Of a stretch of 64,000 nt of DNA, positions 35,963 to 43,970 are shown in pieces. The translations under genes were made by a program, and so were the position numbers. Origin of the DNA: JAUASW01 sp036880965 (GTDB lineage: Bacteria; Pseudomonadota; Gammaproteobacteria; Burkholderiales; Burkholderiaceae_C). How positions within the stretch are numbered: the stretch's first letter is position 1; each line of letters starts with the position of its first letter. Where the stretch lies: NCBI RefSeq assembly GCF_036880965.1, contig NZ_JBAJMV010000001.1:868001-932000 (forward strand), written 5' to 3'. Below the pieces are notes generated by a model. The model worked only from the letters and a program-made list of their open reading frames with translations, was not told the origin of the DNA and searched no databases.

Positions 35963-36645
35963 GCAGCACCGTTGTCGAGCTGCGCCAGGTACGCAAGACC
36001 TATCGCCTGGGTATCCATCGCGTGCCCGCATTGCGCGGGGTGGACCTGAGCGTAGCCAGTGGCGAACTGCTGGCATTGACCGGACCTTCAGGCAGCGGCA
36101 AGAGCACCATCCTGAATCTCTGCGGGCTGATCGACAGGCCGGATGAGGGCCAGATCCTGCTCGGCGGCGAGCCGGTCGACCTGCGCCGTGATCGCGAGGC
36201 CACCTTGCTGCGCCGCGATGCCATTGGCTTCGTCTTCCAGGGCTTCAATCTGGTGCCGGTGATGACGGCGGCCGAGAACGTCGACTACCCGCTCTTCCTC
36301 GCGGGCGTGGCGGCTGCCGAGCGCAAGGAGCGCGTCGCCGCTGCGCTGGCATCCGTGGGCCTGAGCGAGCATGCGCATCACAAGCCGGATGCACTCTCCG
36401 GCGGGCAGCGCCAGCGCGTGGCCATTGCCCGCGCGCTGGTCAAGCGTCCGCGTCTGGTGATCGCCGATGAACCCACGGCCAGCCTTGATTCGGAGACCGC
36501 CGAGCAGGTGCTGGGCCTGATGCGCGAGCTCAGCCGCCGCCAGGGCGCGGCCTTCCTGATCGCCACGCACGACGAACGCCTGACCACGCGCTGCGACCGG
36601 ATCATCGCCCTGCATGACGGCCGCATCGAGGAGTCCCTGCAATGA
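35959..36645 (+). CDS. ABC transporter ATP-binding protein (LolD/MacB type)
   Basis: 228 residues. Walker A GPSGSGKST at 42-50, Q-loop Gln94, signature LSGGQ at 146-150, Walker B LVIADE with catalytic Glu at 166-171, and H-loop ATHD near 203. The RRDAIGFVFQGFNLVPVMTAAENVDYPLFLAG segment is characteristic of the LolD/MacB/FtsE (type VII, mechanotransmission) class. The start is GTG 35959, overlapping the previous stop; the stop overlaps the permease ATG. It energises the FtsX-type permease next door. Confidence 0.95.
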   Translation: MSSTVVELRQVRKTYRLGIHRVPALRGVDLSVASGELLALTGPSGSGKSTILNLCGLIDRPDEGQILLGGEPVDLRRDREATLLRRDAIGFVFQGFNLVPVMTAAENVDYPLFLAGVAAAERKERVAAALASVGLSEHAHHKPDALSGGQRQRVAIARALVKRPRLVIADEPTASLDSETAEQVLGLMRELSRRQGAAFLIATHDERLTTRCDRIIALHDGRIEESLQ

Positions 36646-37862
36646 GCGCCGCCATGAAATGGCTGCAGTTCGCCTGGCTCAATACCCGGCGCAATGGCCG
36701 CCGCTCGGCCGTCACGTTGGCCATCGCAGCACTGGGCACCGCAGCCATGCTGCTGGCTGGCGGCTTCGCGATCTTCACGTATCAGAGCCTGGCTCAATCA
36801 GCGGCCCGCAGCACCGGCCACCTGGTCATCGCCAAGGCCGAGCAATTCACGAAGGATGAAGACCAGCCTCTGCAACACGGCATGGAAGGCTGGGAGTCCA
36901 TGCGCCAGCGCATGCTGCTGGACGCCGACGTGCGCCAGGTGCTGCCGCGGGTCGAGTTCAGCGGCCTGATCTCCAATGGCGACAAGTCCACCGTGATGAT
37001 GGGCAGCGGCATCGACCCCGATGCCGAGTTTGCGATCAAGGGTCCCTTCCTCACGATCAAGGAAGGCGCAGCATTGACCAGTGGCCAAGGCATGGCCGTG
37101 ATGCTGGGCGAAGGCCTGGCGCGCAGCCTCAAGGCCAAGCCCGGAGACATGCTGACGCTGCTGGCCAGCACCACGGCAGGCGCCATGAATGCCATCGACG
37201 TGCAAGTGCAAGGCGTGTTCTCGACCGGCATTGCCGAGATGGACAAGCGCGCGCTCTACATCGACGTGAAGAGTGCCCAGGCCTTGCTGGACACCCAGCG
37301 CATTTCTTCTCTGGGCGTGTTCCTCAAAGGCATGGAAGCCACCGATGCAGCACAAGCGCGGATGCATGCCTTGCTGCCCGAGTTGACCGTGCGCACCTGG
37401 CTGGATCAGGCCATGTTCTATCGCAGCGTCAAGCAGCTTTATGACCGCATCTTCGGTGCACTGGGGATGATCATTGCGGTGATCGTGATCTTCGTTGTCA
37501 GCAATGCGATGGCCATGGCCATCATCGAGCGAACCCGCGAGATCGGCACCTTGCGAGCACTCGGCACGCTGCCTGGCCAGTTGCAGCGCACGCTGGCGCT
37601 CGAAGGCATGTTGCTCGGCGGCGGTGGCGCGGTACTCGGTGCCTTGCTGTCACTGGGCTTCAGCCTCTTCCTGATGGTCGTGCCGGTGAACATGCCGCCG
37701 CCACCGGGCTACTCCAAGGGCTATCCGCTCAACATCGCCATCGACCCGCAGCTCTACGCCCTCACGCTGGCCGCCATGCTGGTGCTGGCACTGTTGGCCT
37801 CGGCCTGGGTCGCCCGCAAGACCGTGCGCCTGCCCATCGTCGCGGCCTTGGCCCATACCTGA
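36642..37862 (+). CDS. ABC transporter permease, FtsX/MacB (LolC/E-like) type
   Basis: 406 residues. One N-terminal membrane helix (about 24-46), a large periplasmic domain (about 47-270) starting RSTGHLVIAKAEQFTKDEDQPL, and three C-terminal helices with the MacB/FtsX signature IERTREIGTLRALGTLPGQLQRTLALEGMLLGGGGAVLGALL. This topology does not translocate across the inner membrane. It extracts substrates from the membrane or moves periplasmic ones, as LolCDE does with lipoproteins. The start overlaps the ATPase stop (ATGA); the LolA-like gene follows 10 bp after. Confidence 0.93.
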   Translation: MSAAMKWLQFAWLNTRRNGRRSAVTLAIAALGTAAMLLAGGFAIFTYQSLAQSAARSTGHLVIAKAEQFTKDEDQPLQHGMEGWESMRQRMLLDADVRQVLPRVEFSGLISNGDKSTVMMGSGIDPDAEFAIKGPFLTIKEGAALTSGQGMAVMLGEGLARSLKAKPGDMLTLLASTTAGAMNAIDVQVQGVFSTGIAEMDKRALYIDVKSAQALLDTQRISSLGVFLKGMEATDAAQARMHALLPELTVRTWLDQAMFYRSVKQLYDRIFGALGMIIAVIVIFVVSNAMAMAIIERTREIGTLRALGTLPGQLQRTLALEGMLLGGGGAVLGALLSLGFSLFLMVVPVNMPPPPGYSKGYPLNIAIDPQLYALTLAAMLVLALLASAWVARKTVRLPIVAALAHT

Positions 37863-37872
37863 GATCCTCCCG

Positions 37873-38586
37873 ATGAAAACGCTATTGATTGCCCTCGCCC
37901 TGGCGGCCCCGCTGGCCCAGGCAGCCGATGTCGCCACGATGCTGAAGAACGCCGATGCCTTCCGCGGCAGCGGCCAGCAGCAGATCGACACACTGATCGA
38001 GGTGTCGAACCCCGATGGCAGCCCCGACAAGGAGCGCCGCTACACCGTGCTGACCGCGCCCGAGCGCCGCTCGCTGGTGCTGATGACGAGCCCCGCGGAG
38101 AAGGGCCAGAAAGTCTTGATGCTGGGCGATGATTTCTGGCTGCTGATGCCGGGCAGCCAGCGGCCCATGCGCATCACGCCGACTCAGCGCCTGCTGGGAG
38201 ATGCTTCGACCGGCGACATCGCCACGCAATCCTGGAGCGAAGACTATGAGGGAGCGCTGATCGGCGAAGAGCGCTGCGAAGCGCTGGCTTGCTGGCATCT
38301 GCAGTTGAAGGCCAAGCGCCGTGGCGTGACCTACCAGCGCATCGAGCTGTGGCTGGGAAAGGCGCGGCACGAGCCCTTGCATGCCGAGCTCTATGTCCAA
38401 TCCGAGAAGCTGGCCAAGAAGGCACGCTTCATCATGGACAAGACGCAGGTCACCGAGATGGTGCTGCAGGATGCGCTGAGCAACCGCAAGCTGACGCATG
38501 TGCGCTACCAGAGTCGCAAGCCGCGCCAGGTGCCGCAGAGCTGGTTCAACCCGATGTTCCTGGCGCGCAGCCCGGTGCTCGAATGA
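37873..38586 (+). CDS. LolA-like periplasmic carrier (outer membrane lipoprotein-sorting family)
   Basis: 237 residues. Signal peptide MKTLLIALALAAPLAQA, then a LolA-like beta-barrel domain of the type annotated as outer membrane lipoprotein-sorting protein (COG2834): VATMLKNADAFRGSG, RYTVLTAPERRSLVLMTSPAEKGQKVLMLGDDFWLLMPGSQRPMRITPTQRLLGDASTGDIA. Such folds carry acyl chains across the periplasm. It is distinct from housekeeping LolA, which acts on all lipoproteins. It lies between an FtsX-type permease and an outer-membrane barrel, which suggests a relay. The stop overlaps the barrel ATG. Confidence 0.9.
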   Translation: MKTLLIALALAAPLAQAADVATMLKNADAFRGSGQQQIDTLIEVSNPDGSPDKERRYTVLTAPERRSLVLMTSPAEKGQKVLMLGDDFWLLMPGSQRPMRITPTQRLLGDASTGDIATQSWSEDYEGALIGEERCEALACWHLQLKAKRRGVTYQRIELWLGKARHEPLHAELYVQSEKLAKKARFIMDKTQVTEMVLQDALSNRKLTHVRYQSRKPRQVPQSWFNPMFLARSPVLE

Positions 38587-39794
38587 GGGCAGCGCTCTTG
38601 CTTCTCGCGCTGGCTGCGGGTGCGGCGCAGGCCGATATGTCCGGGCAACTGAGGCCGCAATGGCAGCAACGTACAGGCTCAGACCAGGGGCCACTGGCAG
38701 CAGCGGAAGCATTGCAGCCAGGGATAGCGCCGACTCCGCGTCCGGTCGCGATGATCGAGGCCGAGTTGCGCGGCCAACATGGGCCGCTGGCGGGCGCACT
38801 CTATCTGCAACACAGCCGGCCCGCAGGTGGACCGGCAAGCTCGCGCGCCGTCGTGCAGGAGCTCTATGCCTCGGGCGAGCTGGGGGAGTGGCAGTTCAGC
38901 GCGGGTCGCAAGCTTGTGGCCTGGGATGTGGGCTTTGGCTTCAGGCCGAACGACGTGGTGGCTCGCGAAGAGCGACGCACGCTGCTGTCGGCCATGAGCC
39001 GCGGCCGGCCGCTGGTGCAGGCCGAGTACTTCACGGCCGAGACGGCCTGGAGCTTCGTCTGGGTCAATCCGCAATCCGGCAGCGATGCGCGACTGGGCGA
39101 TGAGCAGGCCTTCGCAATGCGCGTGTACAAGCGCCAGGGTTCGACCGATTTGCATGGCATCGCGCGCTGGGGCGAGCACACGAGGGCAAGCGTCGGCGCA
39201 GCCTTCTCTTCAGTGATTGGAGACAGCCTCGAGCTGCATGGCTCGGCCCGCGCGATGCAGCACAGCGATGTCTGGCGCATGAGCTCATCTGCCAGCCCGC
39301 TTGCAGGCAGCAACCCTTGGCGCCTGCAACGCGGCGATGCCTCAGCGCAAGTCCTGCTCGGTGGCAGCTGGACCGGCGAGAGCAAGCTCAGCGTGATGAT
39401 GGAAGCCTGGTGGGATGGCAGTGCCTTGAGCGACTCACAGTGGCGCGGCTGGCAGGCGCGCAACGCCGCTGTGCTCTCTCTGACCGGCCGCGCGCCCTCA
39501 GCCGTGGTGGCGGGCAACCTGGCTTGGCAGACGCAGGCCTTCAACAACGGCAGCCTGCGCCGTCGCAACCTCTACGCACGCCTGGCCTGGGACCACGAAG
39601 GCTGGCATCCCGCCATTGACACCTTGTGGACGCCCGGCGACGGCGGCCGCATCAGCAGCGCCTCACTGGGCTGGTCCGGCAACCGCTGGCGCGTCGATGG
39701 CGGCGTGCGCATCTACGGCGGCAACAGGAACAGTGTCATCGCGCAGTTGCCAACGCGCCGGCTCGGCTATCTGGCTGCCACGTACTCGTTCTAG
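38583..39794 (+). CDS. Predicted outer-membrane beta-barrel protein, last gene of the ABC/LolA cassette
   Basis: 403 residues. Signal peptide MRAALLLLALAAGAAQA. The rest alternates short amphipathic strands (QELYASGELGEWQFSAGRKLVAWDVGFGFRPN, SVGAAFSSVIGDSLELHGSARAM, WRVDGGVRIYGGNRNSVIAQL) and ends LGYLAATYSF with the C-terminal aromatic of a BAM substrate. Likely a 14-18-strand barrel. I do not recognise a named family; the nearest analogy is porin-like or DUF1302-like proteins. The ATG overlaps the previous stop, so this is the end of a coupled four-gene run. A sigma-54 promoter for ureG begins 2 bp after its stop. Confidence 0.85.
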   Translation: MRAALLLLALAAGAAQADMSGQLRPQWQQRTGSDQGPLAAAEALQPGIAPTPRPVAMIEAELRGQHGPLAGALYLQHSRPAGGPASSRAVVQELYASGELGEWQFSAGRKLVAWDVGFGFRPNDVVAREERRTLLSAMSRGRPLVQAEYFTAETAWSFVWVNPQSGSDARLGDEQAFAMRVYKRQGSTDLHGIARWGEHTRASVGAAFSSVIGDSLELHGSARAMQHSDVWRMSSSASPLAGSNPWRLQRGDASAQVLLGGSWTGESKLSVMMEAWWDGSALSDSQWRGWQARNAAVLSLTGRAPSAVVAGNLAWQTQAFNNGSLRRRNLYARLAWDHEGWHPAIDTLWTPGDGGRISSASLGWSGNRWRVDGGVRIYGGNRNSVIAQLPTRRLGYLAATYSF

Positions 39795-39795
39795 C

Positions 39796-39810
39796 TGGCA
39801 CCATACTTGC
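39796..39810 (+). promoter_or_regulatory. ureG: Sigma-54 (RpoN) promoter upstream of ureG
   Basis: TGGCACCATACTTGC matches the -24/-12 consensus TGGCAC-N5-TTGC exactly, with GG and GC separated by the required 10 nt. Transcription would start near 39822, about 27 nt before the ureG ATG. Activator (NtrC-type) sites were not identified by eye. Sigma-54 with NtrC is a known mode of nitrogen control for urease and urea-use genes. Confidence 0.75.
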
Positions 39811-39848
39811 GGAGGTCATTTCTTCACCATTTGCCTGCGAGACCCGAC

Positions 39849-40496
39849 ATGAGCTCATCCCTGCACCAGATCCCCGGCCGCACCCGCAAGCTGCCGCCGC
39901 TGCGCATTGGCGTGGGCGGGCCGGTCGGCTCGGGCAAGACGACGCTGGTGGAAGTGCTGTGCAAGGCACTGCGCATGCGCTACGACCTCGTCGTCGTCAC
40001 CAATGACATCTACACCAAGGAAGATCAGCGCCTCCTGACCGTGGCCGGCGCGCTGGAGCCCGATCGCATCATGGGCGTGGAGACCGGTGGTTGCCCGCAT
40101 ACCGCAATCCGTGAAGATGCCTCGATCAATCTGGAGGCCGTGGACCGCATGCTGGGCCTGTTCCCGAATGCCGACATCGTCTTCATCGAAAGCGGTGGCG
40201 ACAACCTGGCTGCGACCTTCAGCCCCGAGTTGTCGGACCTGACGATCTACGTGATCGACGTGGCGGCCGGCGAGAAGATCCCTCGCAAGGGCGGGCCGGG
40301 CATCACCAAGAGCGACCTGTTCGTGATCAACAAGACCGATCTTGCGCCCTATGTCGGGGCAAATCTGGAGGTGATGGAGGCCGACACGCGACGCATGCGG
40401 CCGAACCGGCCGTTCGTGATGAGCAACCTGAAGACCGGCGCCGGGCTGGATCAGGTGATCGACTTCATCGAGACCAAGGGCCTGCTGAAGGCCTGA
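39849..40496 (+). CDS. ureG: Urease accessory GTPase UreG
   Basis: SIMIBI GTPase that supplies GTP-dependent energy for nickel delivery to urease. 215 residues, complete. P-loop GGPVGSGKT at 23-31, the nickel-binding Cys-Pro-His at 82-84 within ETGGCPHTAIREDAS, ESGGDNLAATFSPEL, and the base-specificity motif NKTDLAPYVGA. It stands alone: no ureDABCEF on either side within the window, unlike the usual operon where it is last. ATG 39849 is preceded by a consensus sigma-54 promoter. It ends 17 bp before the convergent bfd. Confidence 0.97.
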   Translation: MSSSLHQIPGRTRKLPPLRIGVGGPVGSGKTTLVEVLCKALRMRYDLVVVTNDIYTKEDQRLLTVAGALEPDRIMGVETGGCPHTAIREDASINLEAVDRMLGLFPNADIVFIESGGDNLAATFSPELSDLTIYVIDVAAGEKIPRKGGPGITKSDLFVINKTDLAPYVGANLEVMEADTRRMRPNRPFVMSNLKTGAGLDQVIDFIETKGLLKA

Positions 40497-40497
40497 C

Positions 40498-40524
40498 GAA
40501 AAAAAGCGGCCACTCAGGCCGCTT
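40498..40524 (-). terminator. Intrinsic terminator of bfd
   Basis: 8-bp stem AAGCGGCC / GGCCGCTT with a 5-nt loop, followed on the minus strand by TTTTTTTCG. The bfd stop codon (40514-40516) lies in the loop. It may also slow transcription arriving from ureG. Confidence 0.85.
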
Positions 40525-40750
40525 GCAGCGTGATCACGCGGCGCTGGGGCGCGGGCTCGCTCATGCAGTGCGCCGCGCCGTGGCAGCGGTTGATGGCGGC
40601 GTCGAACTCTTCGCGCGCGCAATCCAGGCAGCTACCGCAAGCCGAGCCCACGGAGGTCTCGTCCTGCAGCAATTCGAAATTGCGCACGCCAGATGCCACC
40701 GCATGGCGGATGTCGCGGTCAGAAACTCGGCGGCAGAGGCAAACAATCAT
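40514..40750 (-). CDS. bfd: Bacterioferritin-associated ferredoxin
   Basis: 78 residues. [2Fe-2S] protein that reduces ferric iron stored in bacterioferritin to release it. The four cysteines occur as MIVCLC (C4, C6) and SACGSCLDC, with RVSDRDIRHAV between, as in Bfd. A C-terminal tail of about 20 residues extends beyond the domain. It is downstream of bfr on the same strand (110 bp). ATG 40750 is chosen because the family begins MIVCLC. Confidence 0.95.
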   Translation of the reverse strand: MIVCLCRRVSDRDIRHAVASGVRNFELLQDETSVGSACGSCLDCAREEFDAAINRCHGAAHCMSEPAPQRRVITLQAA

Positions 40751-40860
40751 GGCGGCTGCGGGGCAATTCCGATGGAATGCCCGCAGCATAACGCAAATGC
40801 GAACCCTTCTCAATCACGTTCGCGATAGGCACATTGCGGCAAGGGCATGCGAACCAGGCG

Positions 40861-41343
40861 TCAGCTGCCCGCGCCTTCACCGACCTGGCTCTGCAGCCAG
40901 TTCTGCTCGCCCAGTTGGGCAACCAGGCCGATCTGGGTTTCCAGATGGTCGATGTGATCTTCGGTGTCCTTGAGGATGGCTGCGAGGATCTCGCGCGAGA
41001 CGTAGTCGCGCACCAGCTCGCACTGGGCGATGCCGTCTTTCAGCACGGCCAGCGAGCCCACCTCGATGCGCAGATCGCATTCCAGCGTTTCAACCGCGCT
41101 TTCGCCGATGTAGAGCTTGCCGAGGTCTTGCAGATTGGGCAGCCCGTCAATCTGGAGGATGCGCTCGATCAGCTTGTCGGCGTGCTTCATCTCCTCGATC
41201 GACTCCTCGTACTCATGCTTGGCCAGGCGCAGCAGACCCCAGTTCTTCAGCATGCGGGCATGCAGGAAATACTGGTTGATCGCAGTCAGTTCGTTCTTCA
41301 GCTGGGCGTTCAGAAACTCCAGCACCTTCGCGTCGCCTTGCAT
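40861..41343 (-). CDS. bfr: Bacterioferritin
   Basis: 160-residue heme-containing ferritin that stores iron in a 24-mer. Ferroxidase ligands are in place (Glu18 in LKNELTAINQYFLHARM, Glu51 and His54 in EEMKHAD, and the ILKDTEDHIDHLE helix), together with heme ligand Met52. ATG 41343 has AGGAG 6 nt upstream. It is divergent from the Fur-controlled heme-uptake operon, so iron storage and heme acquisition share one regulatory region. Confidence 0.97.
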   Translation of the reverse strand: MQGDAKVLEFLNAQLKNELTAINQYFLHARMLKNWGLLRLAKHEYEESIEEMKHADKLIERILQIDGLPNLQDLGKLYIGESAVETLECDLRIEVGSLAVLKDGIAQCELVRDYVSREILAAILKDTEDHIDHLETQIGLVAQLGEQNWLQSQVGEGAGS

Positions 41344-41475
41344 CTTGTTCTCCTGAGGAAATTGACTGCCGGCCATTGTGCTTCGGCCGGGAATTGCACG
41401 GCCATATTTCCATGTTGTTCCGGCCGTACTGCGAAGCCTTCGCAATGGCATGCAGCAGTCATGCCATCGATTTTA

Positions 41476-41504
41476 TTGCGCTTGCGAATCATTCTCATTT
41501 ATAG
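41476..41504 (+). promoter_or_regulatory. hemP: Fur-box-overlapped promoter of the heme-uptake operon
   Basis: -35 TTGCGC (41476-41481), 17-bp spacer and -10 TTATAG (41499-41504). The spacer and -10 are covered by TGCGAATCATTCTCATTTA (41483-41501), whose reverse complement AATGAGAATGATTCGCA closely matches the Fur consensus. Ferric Fur would block RNA polymerase here. The predicted transcript starts at about 41511, essentially at the hemP ATG 41512. Confidence 0.75.
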
Positions 41505-41511
41505 TTGCTGC

Positions 41512-41694
41512 ATGCCCATTCAACTCCCCGTCCAAGCGCCACTGCCGCAGCAGGCATCGCCCATGCCAGCCTCGGCCGCCCGGCTGAGCAGCGAGGCCCT
41601 GCTACGCGGCCGTCGCGAGGTCGAGATCGAGCATGCCGGCCAGGTCTACCGGCTGCGATTGACCACCCTCGGCAAGCTGATCCTGACCAAGTAG
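41512..41694 (+). CDS. hemP: Hemin uptake protein HemP
   Basis: 60 residues ending with the HemP/HmuP core LLRGRREVEIEHAGQVYRLRLTTLGKLILTK. In relatives this small protein is required for expression of the heme receptor. Two starts are possible. ATG 41512 lies at the predicted transcription start and would give a leaderless message. ATG 41563 has AGCAGG about 9 nt upstream and leaves 43 residues with the intact core. First gene of the heme operon. Confidence 0.9.
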   Translation: MPIQLPVQAPLPQQASPMPASAARLSSEALLRGRREVEIEHAGQVYRLRLTTLGKLILTK

Positions 41695-41773
41695 CTCCTC
41701 CTCCTCACCTGTCATCACCGCACCAGCCAGCTAGAGCGCCAGCCCGTGCCAGTCACCTCACAAGGACTCGCCC

Positions 41774-43954
41774 ATGCTGTCGCGCAAGACTCCGGTCGCG
41801 CTGGCGCTCGTCGCCCTCTTCGGCTCTGCACAGAGCCAAACCGCCCCCGCTCCTGCCACTGACCCCACTCGCCTGGGCGAGTTGACCGTCAGTGCCACCC
41901 GCACCGAACGCAGCACCGACGCCGTGCCCAGCACGGTGACGGTCTACGACAAGAAGCGCCTGCAGCAACGCGAAGCCCGCGACCTGAAGGACCTGCTCGA
42001 GAACGAGGTCGACATCGCCGTGCGCGCCGTCGCGCCGCGCTTCACCGCCGCCGGCGCATCGACCGGCCGCGGTGGCAATGAAGGCATCAACATCCGCGGC
42101 CTCGAAGGCAACCAGGTGCTGATGATGATCGACGGCATCCGCATGCCGCAGAGCTTCAGCTTCGGCGCCTTCGCCAGCGGCCGCGCGGACTACATGGACA
42201 CCGACATGCTGGCCAGCGCCGAAGTGCTGCGCGGCCCGGCCTCGGTCCAGTTCGGCAGCGATGGCCTGGGTGGCGCCTTGAGCTTGCGCACGCTGTCGCC
42301 GTCCGATCTGCTGGTCAACGGCAGGAAGCAAGCCGGCTTCGTCACGCTGGGCGCACTGAGCACCGACAACTCGAAGAAGGCCACGGCCGCCTTCGCTGCT
42401 TCTTCCGGCGATTGGGAAGGCCTCCTGATGGCCACTGTCCGACGCGGCCACGAGACCAAGAACCAGGGCGAGAACGAAGCGCTGAACGCCACACGCACCG
42501 CACCCAACCCGACCGATATCACGAGCGAAACGGTGATGGGCAAGCTGGGCCTGAAGATCGACGCCCGGCAGCGCCTGATGGCCACGCTGGAAGCGCGCCG
42601 TCGCAAGATCGATACCGATGTGATCAGCGCCCGCGCCGCGACGTTCAGCGCTGCCACGCCCACCGCCGTGGTGTCACTGCGGGCGAATGACAAGCTGGAT
42701 CGCCAACGCTTCTCGCTCGAGCATCACTATGAGGACCTGAATGCCGAATGGCTGCAGTCCTTGAAGACGACGGTCTATGTGCAGGACAGCGAAACCCGCC
42801 AGTACGCCTTTGAAGATCGCCACGTGTCGGCCGACCGCACCCGTGACGGCTCCTACAAGGAAAAGCTGATCGGCCTTTCCAGCATCGGCCAGACGCAGCT
42901 GAGTGGTCAGCGCCTGAGCTATGGCCTGGATGTCAGCCGCAACCGCATCGCAGGCCTGCGCGACGGCACGGTGCCGCCGGCTGGCGAGGCGTTCCCGAAC
43001 AAGCCCTTCCCCGACACCGACTACACGCTGGCCGGCGCCTTCGTGCAGGACGAGATCGAGGCCGGGGACTTCAGCCTGATCCCGGCCCTACGCTTCGAGC
43101 ACTATTCGCTCAAGCCCAAGGCGGACGGCTACACCGGCGGCACCGTGGTGGCGCTGTCAGACCAGGCCGTCACGCCGCGCCTGGGCCTGATCTGGCGCGC
43201 GGCGCCGGGTTTCCAACCCTATGCGCAATGGTCGCAAGGCTTCCGCGCACCGACGCCGGACCAGGTCAACAACGGCTTCGCCAATCCGGCCCAGGGCTAC
43301 CGCAGCATTGGAAACCCCGACCTGAAGCCTGAGCATGCGAACAGCCTGGAAGCTGGCGTGCGCGGCAAGGTCACTGAAACGCTGCGCTGGCAGTTGAGCG
43401 CCTTCGACAACCGCTACCGCGACTTCATCAGCCAGGAAGTGGCGAGCGGCGCCGGCACGACCGCCAACCCCTTGGTGTTCCAGTACGTCAATCTCGCAAG
43501 GGCCCGCATCCGCGGTGCTGAAGCGCGACTGATGTGGCAAGCGATGCCAGGTCTGTCGTTCAGCACCGCCATCTCGCAAGCCCGCGGTCACAGCGAGCGT
43601 GCTGGCATCGAAACGCCGCTGGACACCGTGCAACCAACGCGCGCCAGCTTCGCTGCGCGCTGGGAAACAGGCGACTGGGAACTGCAGGCTTCGTGGCTGC
43701 ACAGCGCGGCCAAGCCGGCTTCGCGCACCAGCGCCGCGACCAACTTCCTGCCCCCCAGCTACGACGTGCTGGACCTGGGCGCCACCTACAACATCAGCAA
43801 GGGCTTGCGCCTCGCTGCCTTCATCACCAATGCCACCGACAAAAAGTACTGGCGCTGGTCTGACGTGCGCGGCATCGCCGCCAACAGCACCGTGCTCGAT
43901 GCCTATACCGCCTCCGGCCGTCAACTGCAGCTGTCGCTGCGCGCCGACTTCTGA
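41774..43954 (+). CDS. hmuR: TonB-dependent heme/hemoglobin receptor
   Basis: 726 residues. Signal peptide to about residue 21, TonB box in LGELTVSATRTERS, plug domain (INIRGLEGNQVLMMIDGIRMPQSFSFGAFASGRADYMDTDM, VLRGPASVQFGSDGLGGALSLRT), then a 22-strand barrel. The barrel holds the heme-receptor hallmark FRAPTPDQVNNGF (FRAP box) followed by NPDL. It ends LQLSLRADF with terminal Phe. It takes heme across the outer membrane using TonB. It lies 79 bp after hemP with no second iron box, so it is probably transcribed from the hemP promoter. Confidence 0.95.
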   Translation: MLSRKTPVALALVALFGSAQSQTAPAPATDPTRLGELTVSATRTERSTDAVPSTVTVYDKKRLQQREARDLKDLLENEVDIAVRAVAPRFTAAGASTGRGGNEGINIRGLEGNQVLMMIDGIRMPQSFSFGAFASGRADYMDTDMLASAEVLRGPASVQFGSDGLGGALSLRTLSPSDLLVNGRKQAGFVTLGALSTDNSKKATAAFAASSGDWEGLLMATVRRGHETKNQGENEALNATRTAPNPTDITSETVMGKLGLKIDARQRLMATLEARRRKIDTDVISARAATFSAATPTAVVSLRANDKLDRQRFSLEHHYEDLNAEWLQSLKTTVYVQDSETRQYAFEDRHVSADRTRDGSYKEKLIGLSSIGQTQLSGQRLSYGLDVSRNRIAGLRDGTVPPAGEAFPNKPFPDTDYTLAGAFVQDEIEAGDFSLIPALRFEHYSLKPKADGYTGGTVVALSDQAVTPRLGLIWRAAPGFQPYAQWSQGFRAPTPDQVNNGFANPAQGYRSIGNPDLKPEHANSLEAGVRGKVTETLRWQLSAFDNRYRDFISQEVASGAGTTANPLVFQYVNLARARIRGAEARLMWQAMPGLSFSTAISQARGHSERAGIETPLDTVQPTRASFAARWETGDWELQASWLHSAAKPASRTSAATNFLPPSYDVLDLGATYNISKGLRLAAFITNATDKKYWRWSDVRGIAANSTVLDAYTASGRQLQLSLRADF

Positions 43955-43970
43955 TCAAGGAAAGGAAACC

